A stretch of DNA of 64,000 bases from CAYTGR01 sp964437445 (GTDB lineage Bacteria > Chloroflexota > Anaerolineae > B4-G1 > SLSP01), in contig CAYTGR010000016.1 in assembly GCA_964437445.1 (NCBI GenBank), positions 1 to 64,000 of the forward strand, given 5' to 3'. Made by a program: the position numbers and the translations under genes. Of this stretch, positions 19,513 through 27,908 are shown one piece after another (positions within the stretch are counted from its first letter, which is position 1; every line of letters begins with the position of its first letter). A model generated the notes under the pieces. The model saw only the letters and a program-made list of their open reading frames with translations, had not been told where the DNA came from and did not search any database.

Positions 19513-20592
19513 TCACCCAGTAATCGGTAGGACGAACGTGAAAATCAGCCAGGCCACCAGCAGAGCCAACAACGTATTGAAAACGGTCACGATGAGGAAA
19601 ACCCAGACCGGCTTCCACCCCATCCGCTTGAAATCGGCCAGCGAAAGTTCCAGCCCCATGCAGACAAACGCTAACGTAAAGGCCCAGTTCTTGAACGCTT
19701 CTATCGCGGTACCCTTGCCGCCGTCAATCAGACCGGCCGTATAGAGAATGGAAGCCAGGATGAACCCCAACACGAACTTGGGGAAGCGTTCCCAAATGAT
19801 GCGCGGGCTAGGCCGCCGCCCCCCGCTCTCGCGGGCCGCAAAATAGAGCGCCAACAGGAAAGCGACCACGCCGATAAAGGCGTTCTGGGTAGATTTGACA
19901 ATGGAAGCAACTTTCTGGGCCTGTTCCCCGTAAATGGTCCCGGCCCCGACCACTGCGGCGGTGGTGTCAATGTTGCCGCCAAACCAGGCTCCAGCAACCG
20001 GTTGGGAAAGGTGCAGCGCCCCGGCCAGGAGCGGCGCAATCACCATCAACGGCAGCGCCACGACGATCACCAACGCTGTGATATAAGTCACCTGCTCCTT
20101 CTTTGCCATCACCGAGCCGGCCGCTGCAATCGCCGCCGAGACGCCGCAGATGGAGACCGCCGTTGACATCACCGCGCGGAGTTTATCATCCAGGCCAAAT
20201 TTCCCACTCAGCCACCAGCAGAAGAAGAAAACACTGCTCATGATGATGAGTCCTTGCAGAATCGCCCCACCGGCGGCCGTGACCAGGAGCGAGAGATTGA
20301 TGCTGGCCCCCATCAGCACCAACCCGGTCTTCAAGAAGAGCTCCATCCGCATCCCAGGGCGAGCCCATTCATGAAGCTTGAGTCCCTTGAGGATCCCGTT
20401 GCCCAGCAACCCTAACAGGGCCGCCCACAGCGGATATTCCAACGCTTTACCGGGGATTCCGGCCGGCAGTTTCAACTGGTAAACCTGCTTCGTCACCCAC
20501 CAGGCCGCCAGCGCCAGGACAAAAACGATCGCCAAACCGCCGATCACACGCACCACCATAGAGCCGCTTCGGGAACCGGTACGGGCTGTCAT
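19513..20592 (-). CDS. YeiH/UPF0324-family membrane transporter
   Basis: 359 residues, about ten hydrophobic helices, with the family's AVSICGVSAAIAAA and GAWFGGNIDTTAAVVGAG motifs. Often annotated as a putative sulfate exporter, but the substrate is unproven. The ATG at 20592 is chosen over an upstream in-frame codon at 20619 because AGGAGGTGGGTCA precedes it. A 51-residue single-helix protein is encoded 48 bases upstream and is probably a partner. The phosphatase-HD gene begins 29 bases downstream of the stop in the same direction, so the three may be co-transcribed. Confidence 0.88.
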   Translation of the reverse strand: MTARTGSRSGSMVVRVIGGLAIVFVLALAAWWVTKQVYQLKLPAGIPGKALEYPLWAALLGLLGNGILKGLKLHEWARPGMRMELFLKTGLVLMGASINLSLLVTAAGGAILQGLIIMSSVFFFCWWLSGKFGLDDKLRAVMSTAVSICGVSAAIAAAGSVMAKKEQVTYITALVIVVALPLMVIAPLLAGALHLSQPVAGAWFGGNIDTTAAVVGAGTIYGEQAQKVASIVKSTQNAFIGVVAFLLALYFAARESGGRRPSPRIIWERFPKFVLGFILASILYTAGLIDGGKGTAIEAFKNWAFTLAFVCMGLELSLADFKRMGWKPVWVFLIVTVFNTLLALLVAWLIFTFVLPITG

Positions 20593-20640
20593 TGACCCAC
20601 CTCCTAATCTTAATGTCAAAAATTACGCTTCACTCCTGGC

Positions 20641-20796
20641 TCAAAAAACGATTTTCAGGCCGTGCTCACCGAAAATGCCCAGGGCCGAGAGTAAGATGAG
20701 CAAAAAGGCCAGAATGACCGCCAGCCAATCCTCGCTCAGGCGACGAGCACCGCCAGACGTCACACCCCCCTCGGCTTGCAACTCCGGTTCAGTCAT
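20641..20796 (-). CDS. 51-residue single-helix membrane protein
   Basis: Small gene read directly from the reverse strand: ATG at 20794-20796 behind a strong AAGGAGGTGTTAG ribosome site, stop at 20641-20643. The product has a polar N-terminus (about 1-23), one hydrophobic helix (about 24-43) and a short tail ending in IVF. It lies immediately upstream of the YeiH-type transporter with 48 bases between them, so it may be an accessory subunit. I know no named family for it. Confidence 0.7.
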   Translation of the reverse strand: MTEPELQAEGGVTSGGARRLSEDWLAVILAFLLILLSALGIFGEHGLKIVF

Positions 20797-20847
20797 CTAA
20801 CACCTCCTTTTGTGATTGAGACTCCATAGATTTGTCAAACATCCCCT

Positions 20848-23007
20848 CTAATCTTCCCAGTGCCACAACCCCTTGTGTTCTAACATCCACAGTTGGGAGT
20901 TGATAGCGGCCTCCCCCGATTTAACCGTCAACAGCTCGTAGTTGCCGTTAGGCAAAAGCCGCCGCGCCTTGACGTTGTCCTTCAAATGGATACCCAGGAT
21001 GCTATCACGGATCATGGCCCGCAACCGGGGGTCCTGCACCGGGAAGAGCAACTCCACGCGCCGGTCCAGGTTACGCTGCATTAGATCGGCGCTGCCCATG
21101 AGGACTTCATCCTCCCCCCCGTTGTGAAAGTAGTAAATGCGCGCATGTTCCAGGAAGCGACCCACGATAGAAGTGACCGTGATGTTTTCGCTCACCCCTT
21201 TCAGGCCGGGGCGCAGACAACACGTGCTCCGCACCTGCAAATCTACCTTCACACCGGCCTGGGAGGCCCGATAAAGCGCCACAATACAGGCCGGATCCAC
21301 CAGAGCGTTTAGTTTGAAGGCCAGGTAGCCATCACCGTGCTGCTGGTGGCGGTCAATCTCGCGCTGGATGCGATCCAGGATGCCCTGCCGCAAGCCGCTC
21401 GGCGCGACCAGCAGCTTGCGGTACTCCTGCTTGCGCGAATACCCCGTCAGGGCGTTGAAGAGATCCGCCGCATCGGAGGCCAGGTCCGGGTCGCAGGTAA
21501 AGTAGCCCAGGTCGGCGTAAACCCGTGCCGTGCTGACGTTGTAATTCCCTGTGCTGAAGTGGACGTAACGGACAATGCCGTGCGGTTCCCGCCGGACCAC
21601 CAGGCAGACTTTGGCGTGTGTCTTCAGCCCCATCAGCCCATAGACCACATGAACACCCGCGCGCTCCAACGCTCTGGCCCAGACGATGTTGTTTTCTTCA
21701 TCAAAACGCGCCTTCAGCTCCACCAACACCGCGACCTGTTTACCGTTCTCGCGAGCCTCCATGAGCGCATCCACAATCGGAGAATTGGAGCCAACTCGAT
21801 ACAGGGTCTGCTTGATGGCCAGCACGTTGGGATCACGGGCCGCTTCACGGACGAAATCCACCACCGGCAGGAAGCTGTCATACGGATGATAGAGCAGCAA
21901 GTCGTGGCGCTGAATCACCCGAAAGATATTCTCGCCGCGCGCCAGGGCCCGTGGCATCGCCGGCAGAAAAGGTAAATCCTTTAAATCCGGCCGATCTACC
22001 CGCAGCAACTCCATCAGGCAGGACATTCCCAACGGCCGCTCCACCGCGTAAACCTGGTACGGGGCCAGGTTGCCGAGGTTTTCCACCAGCAGTTTGCGAA
22101 TCCGCTCCGGCATAGCGGCATCCACTTCCAGCCGCACCACCGAGCCGAAGAAACGTTGGTCCACGCTGTCTTCCACCGTGCTCAACAGGTCAGAAGCTTC
22201 ATCCTCCTGGATCTCCATATCGGCGTCGCGGGTCAGCCGAAAGGAATAGGCGGCGGCAATCTCTAACCCCGGAAACAGCAGATCCAGGTTGGCCGCAATC
22301 ACCTCTTCCAGCCAGATGAAGTGATTGAACTTAGCCTCCCCTAACCCCAGCCGCTCGTAGCTGTCGGCTTTCTCCTCGGTCGGGATGGGAAGCAGGCGGG
22401 GAAAGATGTCAGGCACTTTCAGCCGCGCAAAGCGCTCCCCCCACTGGGGATCAATCACCAGCACGGCCAGGTTCAAACTGAGATTAGAAATGTGGGGGAA
22501 CGGATGCGCCGGATCCGAAGCCAGGGGCGTCAACACCGGAAAGATCTCGCGCTCAAAATAGCGCCGGAGCAGTTTACGCTGCTTGCCCTTCAGTTCGCTG
22601 TAATTCAAGACATGGATATCGGCAGCGCGTAATTTGGGGGCCAGGTCATCCCGCCAACACTCAATCTGTTGAGCCAAAAACGGCAACAACCGCCGGCGGA
22701 TGGCAGTCATCTGCTCGGCCGGCGTCATCCCGTCGGGCGGCGCTTCCAACACGCCCCCCACCAGCTGGCGGCGCAGTCCCGAAACCCGGATCATGAAAAA
22801 TTCATCCGTGTTATTGGCAAAAATCGCCAGGAACTTGACCCGTTCCAGCAGCGGATGGCGCGTATCGCGCGCTTCCTCCAGCACGCGACCGTTAAACTCC
22901 AACATACTGAGCTCACGGTTGATGTAAAAACGGCGACTGTTCAGGTTGGCCGCCTGGCGGGTTCCCGTTGGAGCAGCCGTCGCGGTCTCAGGTTTTTTCG
23001 TCGGCAT
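20848..23007 (-). CDS. ppk1: Polyphosphate kinase 1
   Basis: Makes polyphosphate reversibly from ATP at the membrane. 719 residues, full length. N-terminal domain begins at FYINRELSMLEFNGRVLEEA (about residue 27); the two phospholipase D-like catalytic halves carry LKTHAKVCLVVRR (the autophosphorylated His) and FSTGNYN near residue 480. A 25-residue Thr/Ala/Pro-rich N-terminal extension precedes the family start. GGGGGAGAG lies before the ATG at 23007. Together with the two PPK2 genes it gives both synthesis and use of polyphosphate. Confidence 0.96.
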   Translation of the reverse strand: MPTKKPETATAAPTGTRQAANLNSRRFYINRELSMLEFNGRVLEEARDTRHPLLERVKFLAIFANNTDEFFMIRVSGLRRQLVGGVLEAPPDGMTPAEQMTAIRRRLLPFLAQQIECWRDDLAPKLRAADIHVLNYSELKGKQRKLLRRYFEREIFPVLTPLASDPAHPFPHISNLSLNLAVLVIDPQWGERFARLKVPDIFPRLLPIPTEEKADSYERLGLGEAKFNHFIWLEEVIAANLDLLFPGLEIAAAYSFRLTRDADMEIQEDEASDLLSTVEDSVDQRFFGSVVRLEVDAAMPERIRKLLVENLGNLAPYQVYAVERPLGMSCLMELLRVDRPDLKDLPFLPAMPRALARGENIFRVIQRHDLLLYHPYDSFLPVVDFVREAARDPNVLAIKQTLYRVGSNSPIVDALMEARENGKQVAVLVELKARFDEENNIVWARALERAGVHVVYGLMGLKTHAKVCLVVRREPHGIVRYVHFSTGNYNVSTARVYADLGYFTCDPDLASDAADLFNALTGYSRKQEYRKLLVAPSGLRQGILDRIQREIDRHQQHGDGYLAFKLNALVDPACIVALYRASQAGVKVDLQVRSTCCLRPGLKGVSENITVTSIVGRFLEHARIYYFHNGGEDEVLMGSADLMQRNLDRRVELLFPVQDPRLRAMIRDSILGIHLKDNVKARRLLPNGNYELLTVKSGEAAINSQLWMLEHKGLWHWED

Positions 23008-23071
23008 GGCAGTTCTCTCCCCCCCAGGTCGCGCAGTCTCGCGTCACAAGACTGACGCAGTGCCGAGTTTT

Positions 23072-23143
23072 TTCACCGTCGAGGACGCTGTGAACGCAGC
23101 GAAAACCCTACCCCTCTGCGAACTCCGCGTTCTCGACGGTGAA
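23072..23143. repeat. Palindromic intergenic element, CACCGYCGAG family
   Basis: Terminal inverted repeat TTCACCGTCGAGGACGC (23072-23088) and GCGTTCTCGACGGTGAA (23127-23143), one mismatch in 17 pairs. The inner part includes CTCTGCGAACTCC. A related inverted element lies at 59624-59685. It occupies most of the ppk1-flotillin intergenic gap. Confidence 0.7.
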
Positions 23144-23167
23144 TGCTCGGTTTTGCTCTCACCAACT

Positions 23168-24562
23168 TCAGCTTTGCGGTTCCTCTGACTTGGTCCCCTG
23201 CGGCGCGGCCTGCACATCCAGCAGATCGGGCAATTTCAGCCCGGCCATCTCAAAGAGATTCTGGAGCGGCGGCAACGACTGGAGCAGCCCGGCCATGAAG
23301 CGGGCGGTCGTTGGTGTCCCCTCGCTTCCAACGCCCGAATCCCACACCACTACCTTGTCAATCTTGAGGTTCTTGATCGCCTCCACCTGCGTGGCCACCA
23401 GCGCCGGCAACTTGTCGGTGATCATCAGCAGCGCCGCCAGCCGTGGATCTTGACCGGCCGCCGCCACAATCGCCGCCAGACCTTCAGCCTGCTTGACCAG
23501 GATCTCCCGCTGCCCGCGCGCCTCGGCCTCCAGCTTGGCGTAGAGGGCATCGGCCGCGCCCTGAGCCTCCCGCCGCAACCGCTCGGCGACCGCGTCCGCC
23601 TCAATCTGCACCCGCTGCTTGGCAATCTCGGCGGCGACGATCACGTCGGCTTGCTGGGAGGCCCGCTGCCGTTCGGCACGCTGGAGCTCGGCCAGCCGCT
23701 CGGCCTGATAGGCCTCTTCCAGAGCTTTGGCCGCCTGGACCTTCTCGGCGGCGCTCCCCCGCCGGTTCGCCTCCGCCTCCCGTTCGCGCCGCAGGGCATT
23801 GGAGTTGGCGATCTGCACGGCGGCGGTGTTCTCGCCCTCCACGGCCGTCGCATTCGCCGCCGCTACCTGAACCCGCTGCTCGCGCTCCGCTTCCGCCTTG
23901 CCGATCTCCCCGTCACGGGTTCGCTCTGCCACCAGCTTCTTGGCTTCGTTGATGGCGCGCGCGGCGGCCTCCTGGCCCAGCGCCCGGATGTACCCCGACT
24001 CATCGGTGATGTCTTTGACGTTCACATTGATGAGCCGCAGGCCGATTTTCTTGAGCTCCACCTCCACGCCGTTGGTGATGTTCTCCACGAACTTGTCGCG
24101 GTTGGCGATGATCTCCTCAATGTCCATCGTGGCAATCACCACACGAGTCTGCCCGAAGATGATGTCCTCGGCGATCCGGCGGATCTCTTCGCGCGTCAGC
24201 CCCAGCAACCGTTCGGCAGCATTCTCCATCACCCCCGGTTCGGTAGAGATGCCGACCGTGAAGGTGGAGGGCGCGTCAATACGGATATTTTGCTTGGAAA
24301 GCGCACTCCGCAGATCAATTTCCATCGTGATTGGCGTCAGATCCAGGAAGGCATAATCCTGGATCACCGGGATAATAAAAGCGGCACCGCCGTGAATCGG
24401 GCGTGACGAACGGGCCCCGGCCGCTCCCTTCCCCACCTTACCATAGATCACCATGATCTTATCCGGGGGGCAACGCTTGTAGCGGCTCAAGAGCGTTACC
24501 ACCGTCACAATGACGACAAAAACGAGCGCCAACACCAGGAAAAGCCAGCCAATGTCATTCAT
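23168..24562 (-). CDS. Flotillin/band 7 family protein (YuaG/FloT-like)
   Basis: Membrane scaffold protein of functional microdomains. 464 residues: one N-terminal membrane helix (about 5-26), SPFH/band 7 domain (about 30-200) with the GGAAFIIPV and LRLINVNVKDITDESGY motifs, then a long Ala/Glu/Arg-rich coiled coil (about 205-370) with repeated EA(E/K) heptads, and a C-terminal tail typical of flotillins (oligomerisation region). GGAGGG precedes the ATG. The NfeD-like gene 60 bases upstream is its usual partner, as in yuaF-yuaG. Confidence 0.93.
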   Translation of the reverse strand: MNDIGWLFLVLALVFVVIVTVVTLLSRYKRCPPDKIMVIYGKVGKGAAGARSSRPIHGGAAFIIPVIQDYAFLDLTPITMEIDLRSALSKQNIRIDAPSTFTVGISTEPGVMENAAERLLGLTREEIRRIAEDIIFGQTRVVIATMDIEEIIANRDKFVENITNGVEVELKKIGLRLINVNVKDITDESGYIRALGQEAAARAINEAKKLVAERTRDGEIGKAEAEREQRVQVAAANATAVEGENTAAVQIANSNALRREREAEANRRGSAAEKVQAAKALEEAYQAERLAELQRAERQRASQQADVIVAAEIAKQRVQIEADAVAERLRREAQGAADALYAKLEAEARGQREILVKQAEGLAAIVAAAGQDPRLAALLMITDKLPALVATQVEAIKNLKIDKVVVWDSGVGSEGTPTTARFMAGLLQSLPPLQNLFEMAGLKLPDLLDVQAAPQGTKSEEPQS

Positions 24563-24622
24563 CAGTTGTTCCCTCCATGTGAATCAGCGAGTCTACAATT
24601 CATGCCACCAGCCAGAGCTACC

Positions 24623-25261
24623 TTAGAGTTCACGCTTGACCACCACTGTATTCTCATCCAACACTTTGACCACACGGACACGTACACCAGTCGGCAGCGG
24701 CTCTGCCTCCTCGGTGACGGCCGGCAATTCGCGCATCCGTCCCTGGACTACCAGCTGCACCTGGCCCTGACCCCGTCCCTGCGCCGGGATCGGCAAGTAA
24801 ACCGTGCCGGCCTGCCCTTGCGCATTGCGATAATCCACTGTCCCCGATTCCGAAAGCCGGTAAATCATCGTCATCAGCCAGAAAACTACCAGTAAGAAGA
24901 GCGTGCCGACCACGGTCGCCACCGCAATGGTCGGCAGTAATGCGGCCTCCGACCGCAGCATAATCACACCCGTCCAGCCGAATCCCACAAAGAAGGCCAA
25001 CACCGTCCGCACCGAGAAAACGCTGGCCGGCACATCGTGAGCGCCGATATCGTGGGCGCCGACATCGTGGACGCTCAAGTCGTGCCCCCCCACATCCAGG
25101 TGACCAGACAGGTCCAGCCCTCCGCCATCGGCAGCCAGATGATCTCCCCCGGCGCCGAGTAGACTCAGGACCAGTTGAATCAACAAAATCGCGCTGGACA
25201 GCCCCGCGATAAGGTAAAAGAATTGCGCAGCCAGACCCAAAGTTCCCCACCAGGCACCCAT
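24623..25261 (-). CDS. NfeD/YuaF-like membrane protein with His-Asp repeats
   Basis: 212 residues. Membrane helices at about 8-35, 84-104 and 108-135; a C-terminal OB-fold-like domain (about 140-212) as in NfeD-type flotillin partners. The loop between helices 1 and 2 is unusual: residues 58-77 form four pentapeptides of the form xxHD plus an aliphatic residue, preceded by further His/Asp/Gly residues (H41, H54). The underlying DNA is an imperfect 15-bp tandem repeat (25031-25090). It is probably translated just before the flotillin. The role of the His-rich loop is unknown; metal binding is a guess. Confidence 0.82.
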   Translation of the reverse strand: MGAWWGTLGLAAQFFYLIAGLSSAILLIQLVLSLLGAGGDHLAADGGGLDLSGHLDVGGHDLSVHDVGAHDIGAHDVPASVFSVRTVLAFFVGFGWTGVIMLRSEAALLPTIAVATVVGTLFLLVVFWLMTMIYRLSESGTVDYRNAQGQAGTVYLPIPAQGRGQGQVQLVVQGRMRELPAVTEEAEPLPTGVRVRVVKVLDENTVVVKREL

Positions 25262-25287
25262 TTTTTCCTCACCTCCGTATTAAACTG

Positions 25288-25944
25288 TCACGGCTGGCAC
25301 GTTTGCGGGGCGCGGCGAGCGCGCGTTTCCGGATCAAAGGTCCGCTCCAGTGCCCACAAGCCCCGGTTCAGCCCCAGCGCCAGCAGTGAAACAGACAATG
25401 CGCCGGCCCAGATCTTGTCGTACCGGCCCACCTGCGAAATACCGTCAAACAGCAACGTCCCCAACCCGCCAGCGCCGAACTTGGCGCCGACGGTGGCGAT
25501 GGCGACCGCCACGACTACCGCGATCCGCTCGCCCGCCAACATCACCGGCAACGCCAGTGGCAGCTGAATCCGCACCCAGATCTGCCAGCCGTTCATCCCC
25601 ATCCCGCGCGCAGCCTCTAAAACGGCCGGGTCAATCCCCTTCAGGCCCGCCACGAAGTTCCGCAGCAAGACCACCTGCGTATAGATCACCAGGGCGACGA
25701 CCACCGATCTGGCGTTGAGGCCGAAGAACGGCAGCAGCAAAATGATCAACGCGAGGCTGGGAATGGTGTACAGAACGCCCAGGAAGCCGGTCACGACCGT
25801 GTTCAGCCGTTCATTCCGGTACAACGCCACGCTGAGCGGTAGCGCCAACGCGGTAGAGATGATCAGCGCCAGGCCGGTCATCTCCAGGTGCTCCCACAGC
25901 AGCTTCAGCACCACGTCGGGACGGCTGAGGATATAATTCAACAT
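25288..25944 (-). CDS. Osmoprotectant ABC transporter permease (OpuCB/BB-like)
   Basis: Inner-membrane subunit of a glycine betaine/carnitine/choline-type importer. 218 residues with five to six helices and the permease EAA-like loop EAARGMGMNGWQIWVRIQLPLALPVMLAGERI. The C-terminal motif KFGAGGLGTLLFDGI matches OpuC permeases. It begins 4 bases downstream of the ATPase stop, last gene of the four-gene operon. Confidence 0.9.
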   Translation of the reverse strand: MLNYILSRPDVVLKLLWEHLEMTGLALIISTALALPLSVALYRNERLNTVVTGFLGVLYTIPSLALIILLLPFFGLNARSVVVALVIYTQVVLLRNFVAGLKGIDPAVLEAARGMGMNGWQIWVRIQLPLALPVMLAGERIAVVVAVAIATVGAKFGAGGLGTLLFDGISQVGRYDKIWAGALSVSLLALGLNRGLWALERTFDPETRARRAPQTCQP

Positions 25945-25948
25945 GGCC

Positions 25949-26899
25949 TTACACCTGCGCCCGGCGGAGTTGATCCAACGTCAGGCAACCAACCGGCCTG
26001 ACCCCGTCCACCACGGTCAACGCAGTCACCCCCGGTTCCAACAACAGTGAAAGGGCCCGCCGCAGCGAGTCGCCCACCGCCACCGTCGGCATACCATCGG
26101 CGGTGTAGTCCGGTGGCAACGGGCGCATCGCTGTCTCCACCCGCAGGAGGCCGAGTTGCCGCACCCGGTCTTCGGCCCCCATCAAGTTGCGGACAAAAGC
26201 GTCGGCCGGCCGGGTCAGCACGGCAAACGGCGTGTCATACTGGACAATCTGGCCGGCCCGCATGACCACCAGCATATCCGCCAGGCGCAAGGCCTCCTCC
26301 ACGTCATGCGTCACGAAAAGGATCGTCTTGCGCAACCGGCGCTGCAAACGCAGCACCTCATCCTGCAAGCTCGCGCGGGTGATGGCATCAATTGCGCCAA
26401 ACGGTTCATCCATCAGAATCACGCCTGGATCGCCGGCGAGCGCCCGCGCCAGGCCCACACGCTGCTGTTGGCCGCCGGAAAGCTGCGCCGGGTAGCGACT
26501 GCAATACTCCTCCGGCGGGAGCTCCACCAGCGCCAGCAATTCGTTCACGCGCGCTTTGATCCGCTCCCTGGGCCAACCCAACAGCTCCGGCACCACGGCA
26601 ATGTTCTGCGCGACCGTCATGTGCGGGAAGAGGCCCACCTGCTGGATCACGTAACCGATCTGCCGCCGCAACGCCGTCACTTCCAGCGAGCGGACGTCGG
26701 TCCCATCCAGCGTGATTACCCCGGCAGTCGGCTCCTGGAGGCGGTTGACCAGCTTCAGCAACGTCGTCTTGCCGCAGCCCGACGGCCCCAGCAAGACCAC
26801 AAAGCTGCCCGCCGCCACTTCAAACGTGGCTTCATCCACCGCCGGATGACCGGTGCCGGGGTAACGCTTGGAGACGTGATCAAAACGGATGGTGCTCAC
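25949..26899 (-). CDS. Osmoprotectant ABC transporter ATPase (OpuCA-like)
   Basis: 316-residue ATPase: Walker A GPSGCGKTT near residue 39, signature LSGGQQQRVGLARAL, Walker B VILMDEPFGAID, H-loop VTHDVEEA. The C-terminal 60 residues resemble a single CBS motif (AVGDSLRRALSLLLEPG, then VGCLTLDQL); OpuCA proteins use CBS domains to sense ionic strength. GTG start at 26899, 1 base after the preceding stop; the best ribosome site (GGAGGGG) lies inside the binding-protein gene. Confidence 0.92.
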   Translation of the reverse strand: MSTIRFDHVSKRYPGTGHPAVDEATFEVAAGSFVVLLGPSGCGKTTLLKLVNRLQEPTAGVITLDGTDVRSLEVTALRRQIGYVIQQVGLFPHMTVAQNIAVVPELLGWPRERIKARVNELLALVELPPEEYCSRYPAQLSGGQQQRVGLARALAGDPGVILMDEPFGAIDAITRASLQDEVLRLQRRLRKTILFVTHDVEEALRLADMLVVMRAGQIVQYDTPFAVLTRPADAFVRNLMGAEDRVRQLGLLRVETAMRPLPPDYTADGMPTVAVGDSLRRALSLLLEPGVTALTVVDGVRPVGCLTLDQLRRAQV

Positions 26900-26900
26900 A

Positions 26901-27791
26901 TTACTTCAACAACCCCTCCTGCGTCAAAAACTCTCTGGCTACATCCGCCGGCTCGCGCCCCTTGCCGCTGACTTCGTAGTTCAGCTGCTGCACCACCGCA
27001 TTGGTCAGCTTCGGTGCCAGCTGATTGAGAATATCCTTGATTTGGGGATTAGCCTCCAACGTCTGCTGGCGGACCACCGGGGCAACCTGGTAGGGCGGGA
27101 ACATCCCCTTATCATCCTCCAGGACAACCAGGTTATAGGCCGCGATCTCGCCGTCGGTGCCGAAAGCCACTACCACGTCAGCCTGACCTTCTACCAGCCC
27201 CTTGTAGCGGAGTCCCTTCTCCACCGGCTTGTATTCTTTAAGCGTGAACTGACCGTACACCTTCATCAGACCGGGCAACCCGTCCTCGCGTTGATCAAAC
27301 TCCGGCGGGCCGATCATCACCAGTTGATCGGCATGGGCGACCAGGTCGGAGATCGTGCGGATGCCGTACCTGGCCGCGCCCTCCTGGGTCATTGCCAGCG
27401 CCTGGGTGTTGTTCATCGGAGCCGGGTCCAGCCAGACCAGGTCAAATTGCTCTTTGTAGCCCTTGACCACGGCAGCATACACCTGCTGGGGATCACTGTT
27501 GACCGGCAATTTGAGCACCGTCAATAAGCCGGTGCCGGTATACTCCGGGTACAGATCAATCTCCCCGTTCTTGAGCGCCTCGTGAGCGACCGGCGTCCCC
27601 GCCAGATTGAGCTTCCGCTCCACCTGGAACCCCTTATTTTCCAACAGCTGCGCGTACATCTCCCCCAAAATCAATTGCTCCGGGAAATCTTTGGATCCCA
27701 CAACGACTTTGGCCGGCTTGCTACCGCCACAGGCCGTCAGCAGCAGAGACACTACCAGGACCACCATCAACCCTCGGATCAGTTTACGCAT
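26901..27791 (-). CDS. Osmoprotectant-binding lipoprotein (OpuCC-like)
   Basis: 296-residue binding protein with a lipoprotein signal peptide (lipobox LLTAC, Cys about 22) and the OpuAC/OsmX-type fold: VVVGSKDFPEQLILGEMYAQLL followed by NGEIDLYPEYTGTGL. The ATG at 27791 (MRKLIRG) is preferred over an in-frame codon at 27818 because GGGGGGAG precedes it and the signal peptide starts there. Quaternary amine substrates are usual in this family. Confidence 0.92.
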   Translation of the reverse strand: MRKLIRGLMVVLVVSLLLTACGGSKPAKVVVGSKDFPEQLILGEMYAQLLENKGFQVERKLNLAGTPVAHEALKNGEIDLYPEYTGTGLLTVLKLPVNSDPQQVYAAVVKGYKEQFDLVWLDPAPMNNTQALAMTQEGAARYGIRTISDLVAHADQLVMIGPPEFDQREDGLPGLMKVYGQFTLKEYKPVEKGLRYKGLVEGQADVVVAFGTDGEIAAYNLVVLEDDKGMFPPYQVAPVVRQQTLEANPQIKDILNQLAPKLTNAVVQQLNYEVSGKGREPADVAREFLTQEGLLK

Positions 27792-27862
27792 CTGGCTCCC
27801 CCCTGAAAAGATAGTCAATTAGTCTTTGGTCGTTTGGTTATTTAGTCAGTCGCAGACGTGGC

Positions 27863-27878
27863 GCGAACTTTAGTTCGC
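27863..27878. repeat. Short perfect palindrome in intergenic spacer
   Basis: GCGAACT-TT-AGTTCGC, 7-bp arms with a 2-base centre, between two genes of the osmoprotectant operon. It looks like a dispersed intergenic hairpin rather than an operator because it is inside the operon. Confidence 0.5.
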
Positions 27879-27908
27879 AATCTTCACTGCGCTCAATTTC
27901 CATGCTGT

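Noticed and set aside
22946..23188. 80-codon + strand frame over the ppk1-flotillin gap
   Set aside because: It runs through the palindromic element and the antisense of ppk1; no ribosome site.
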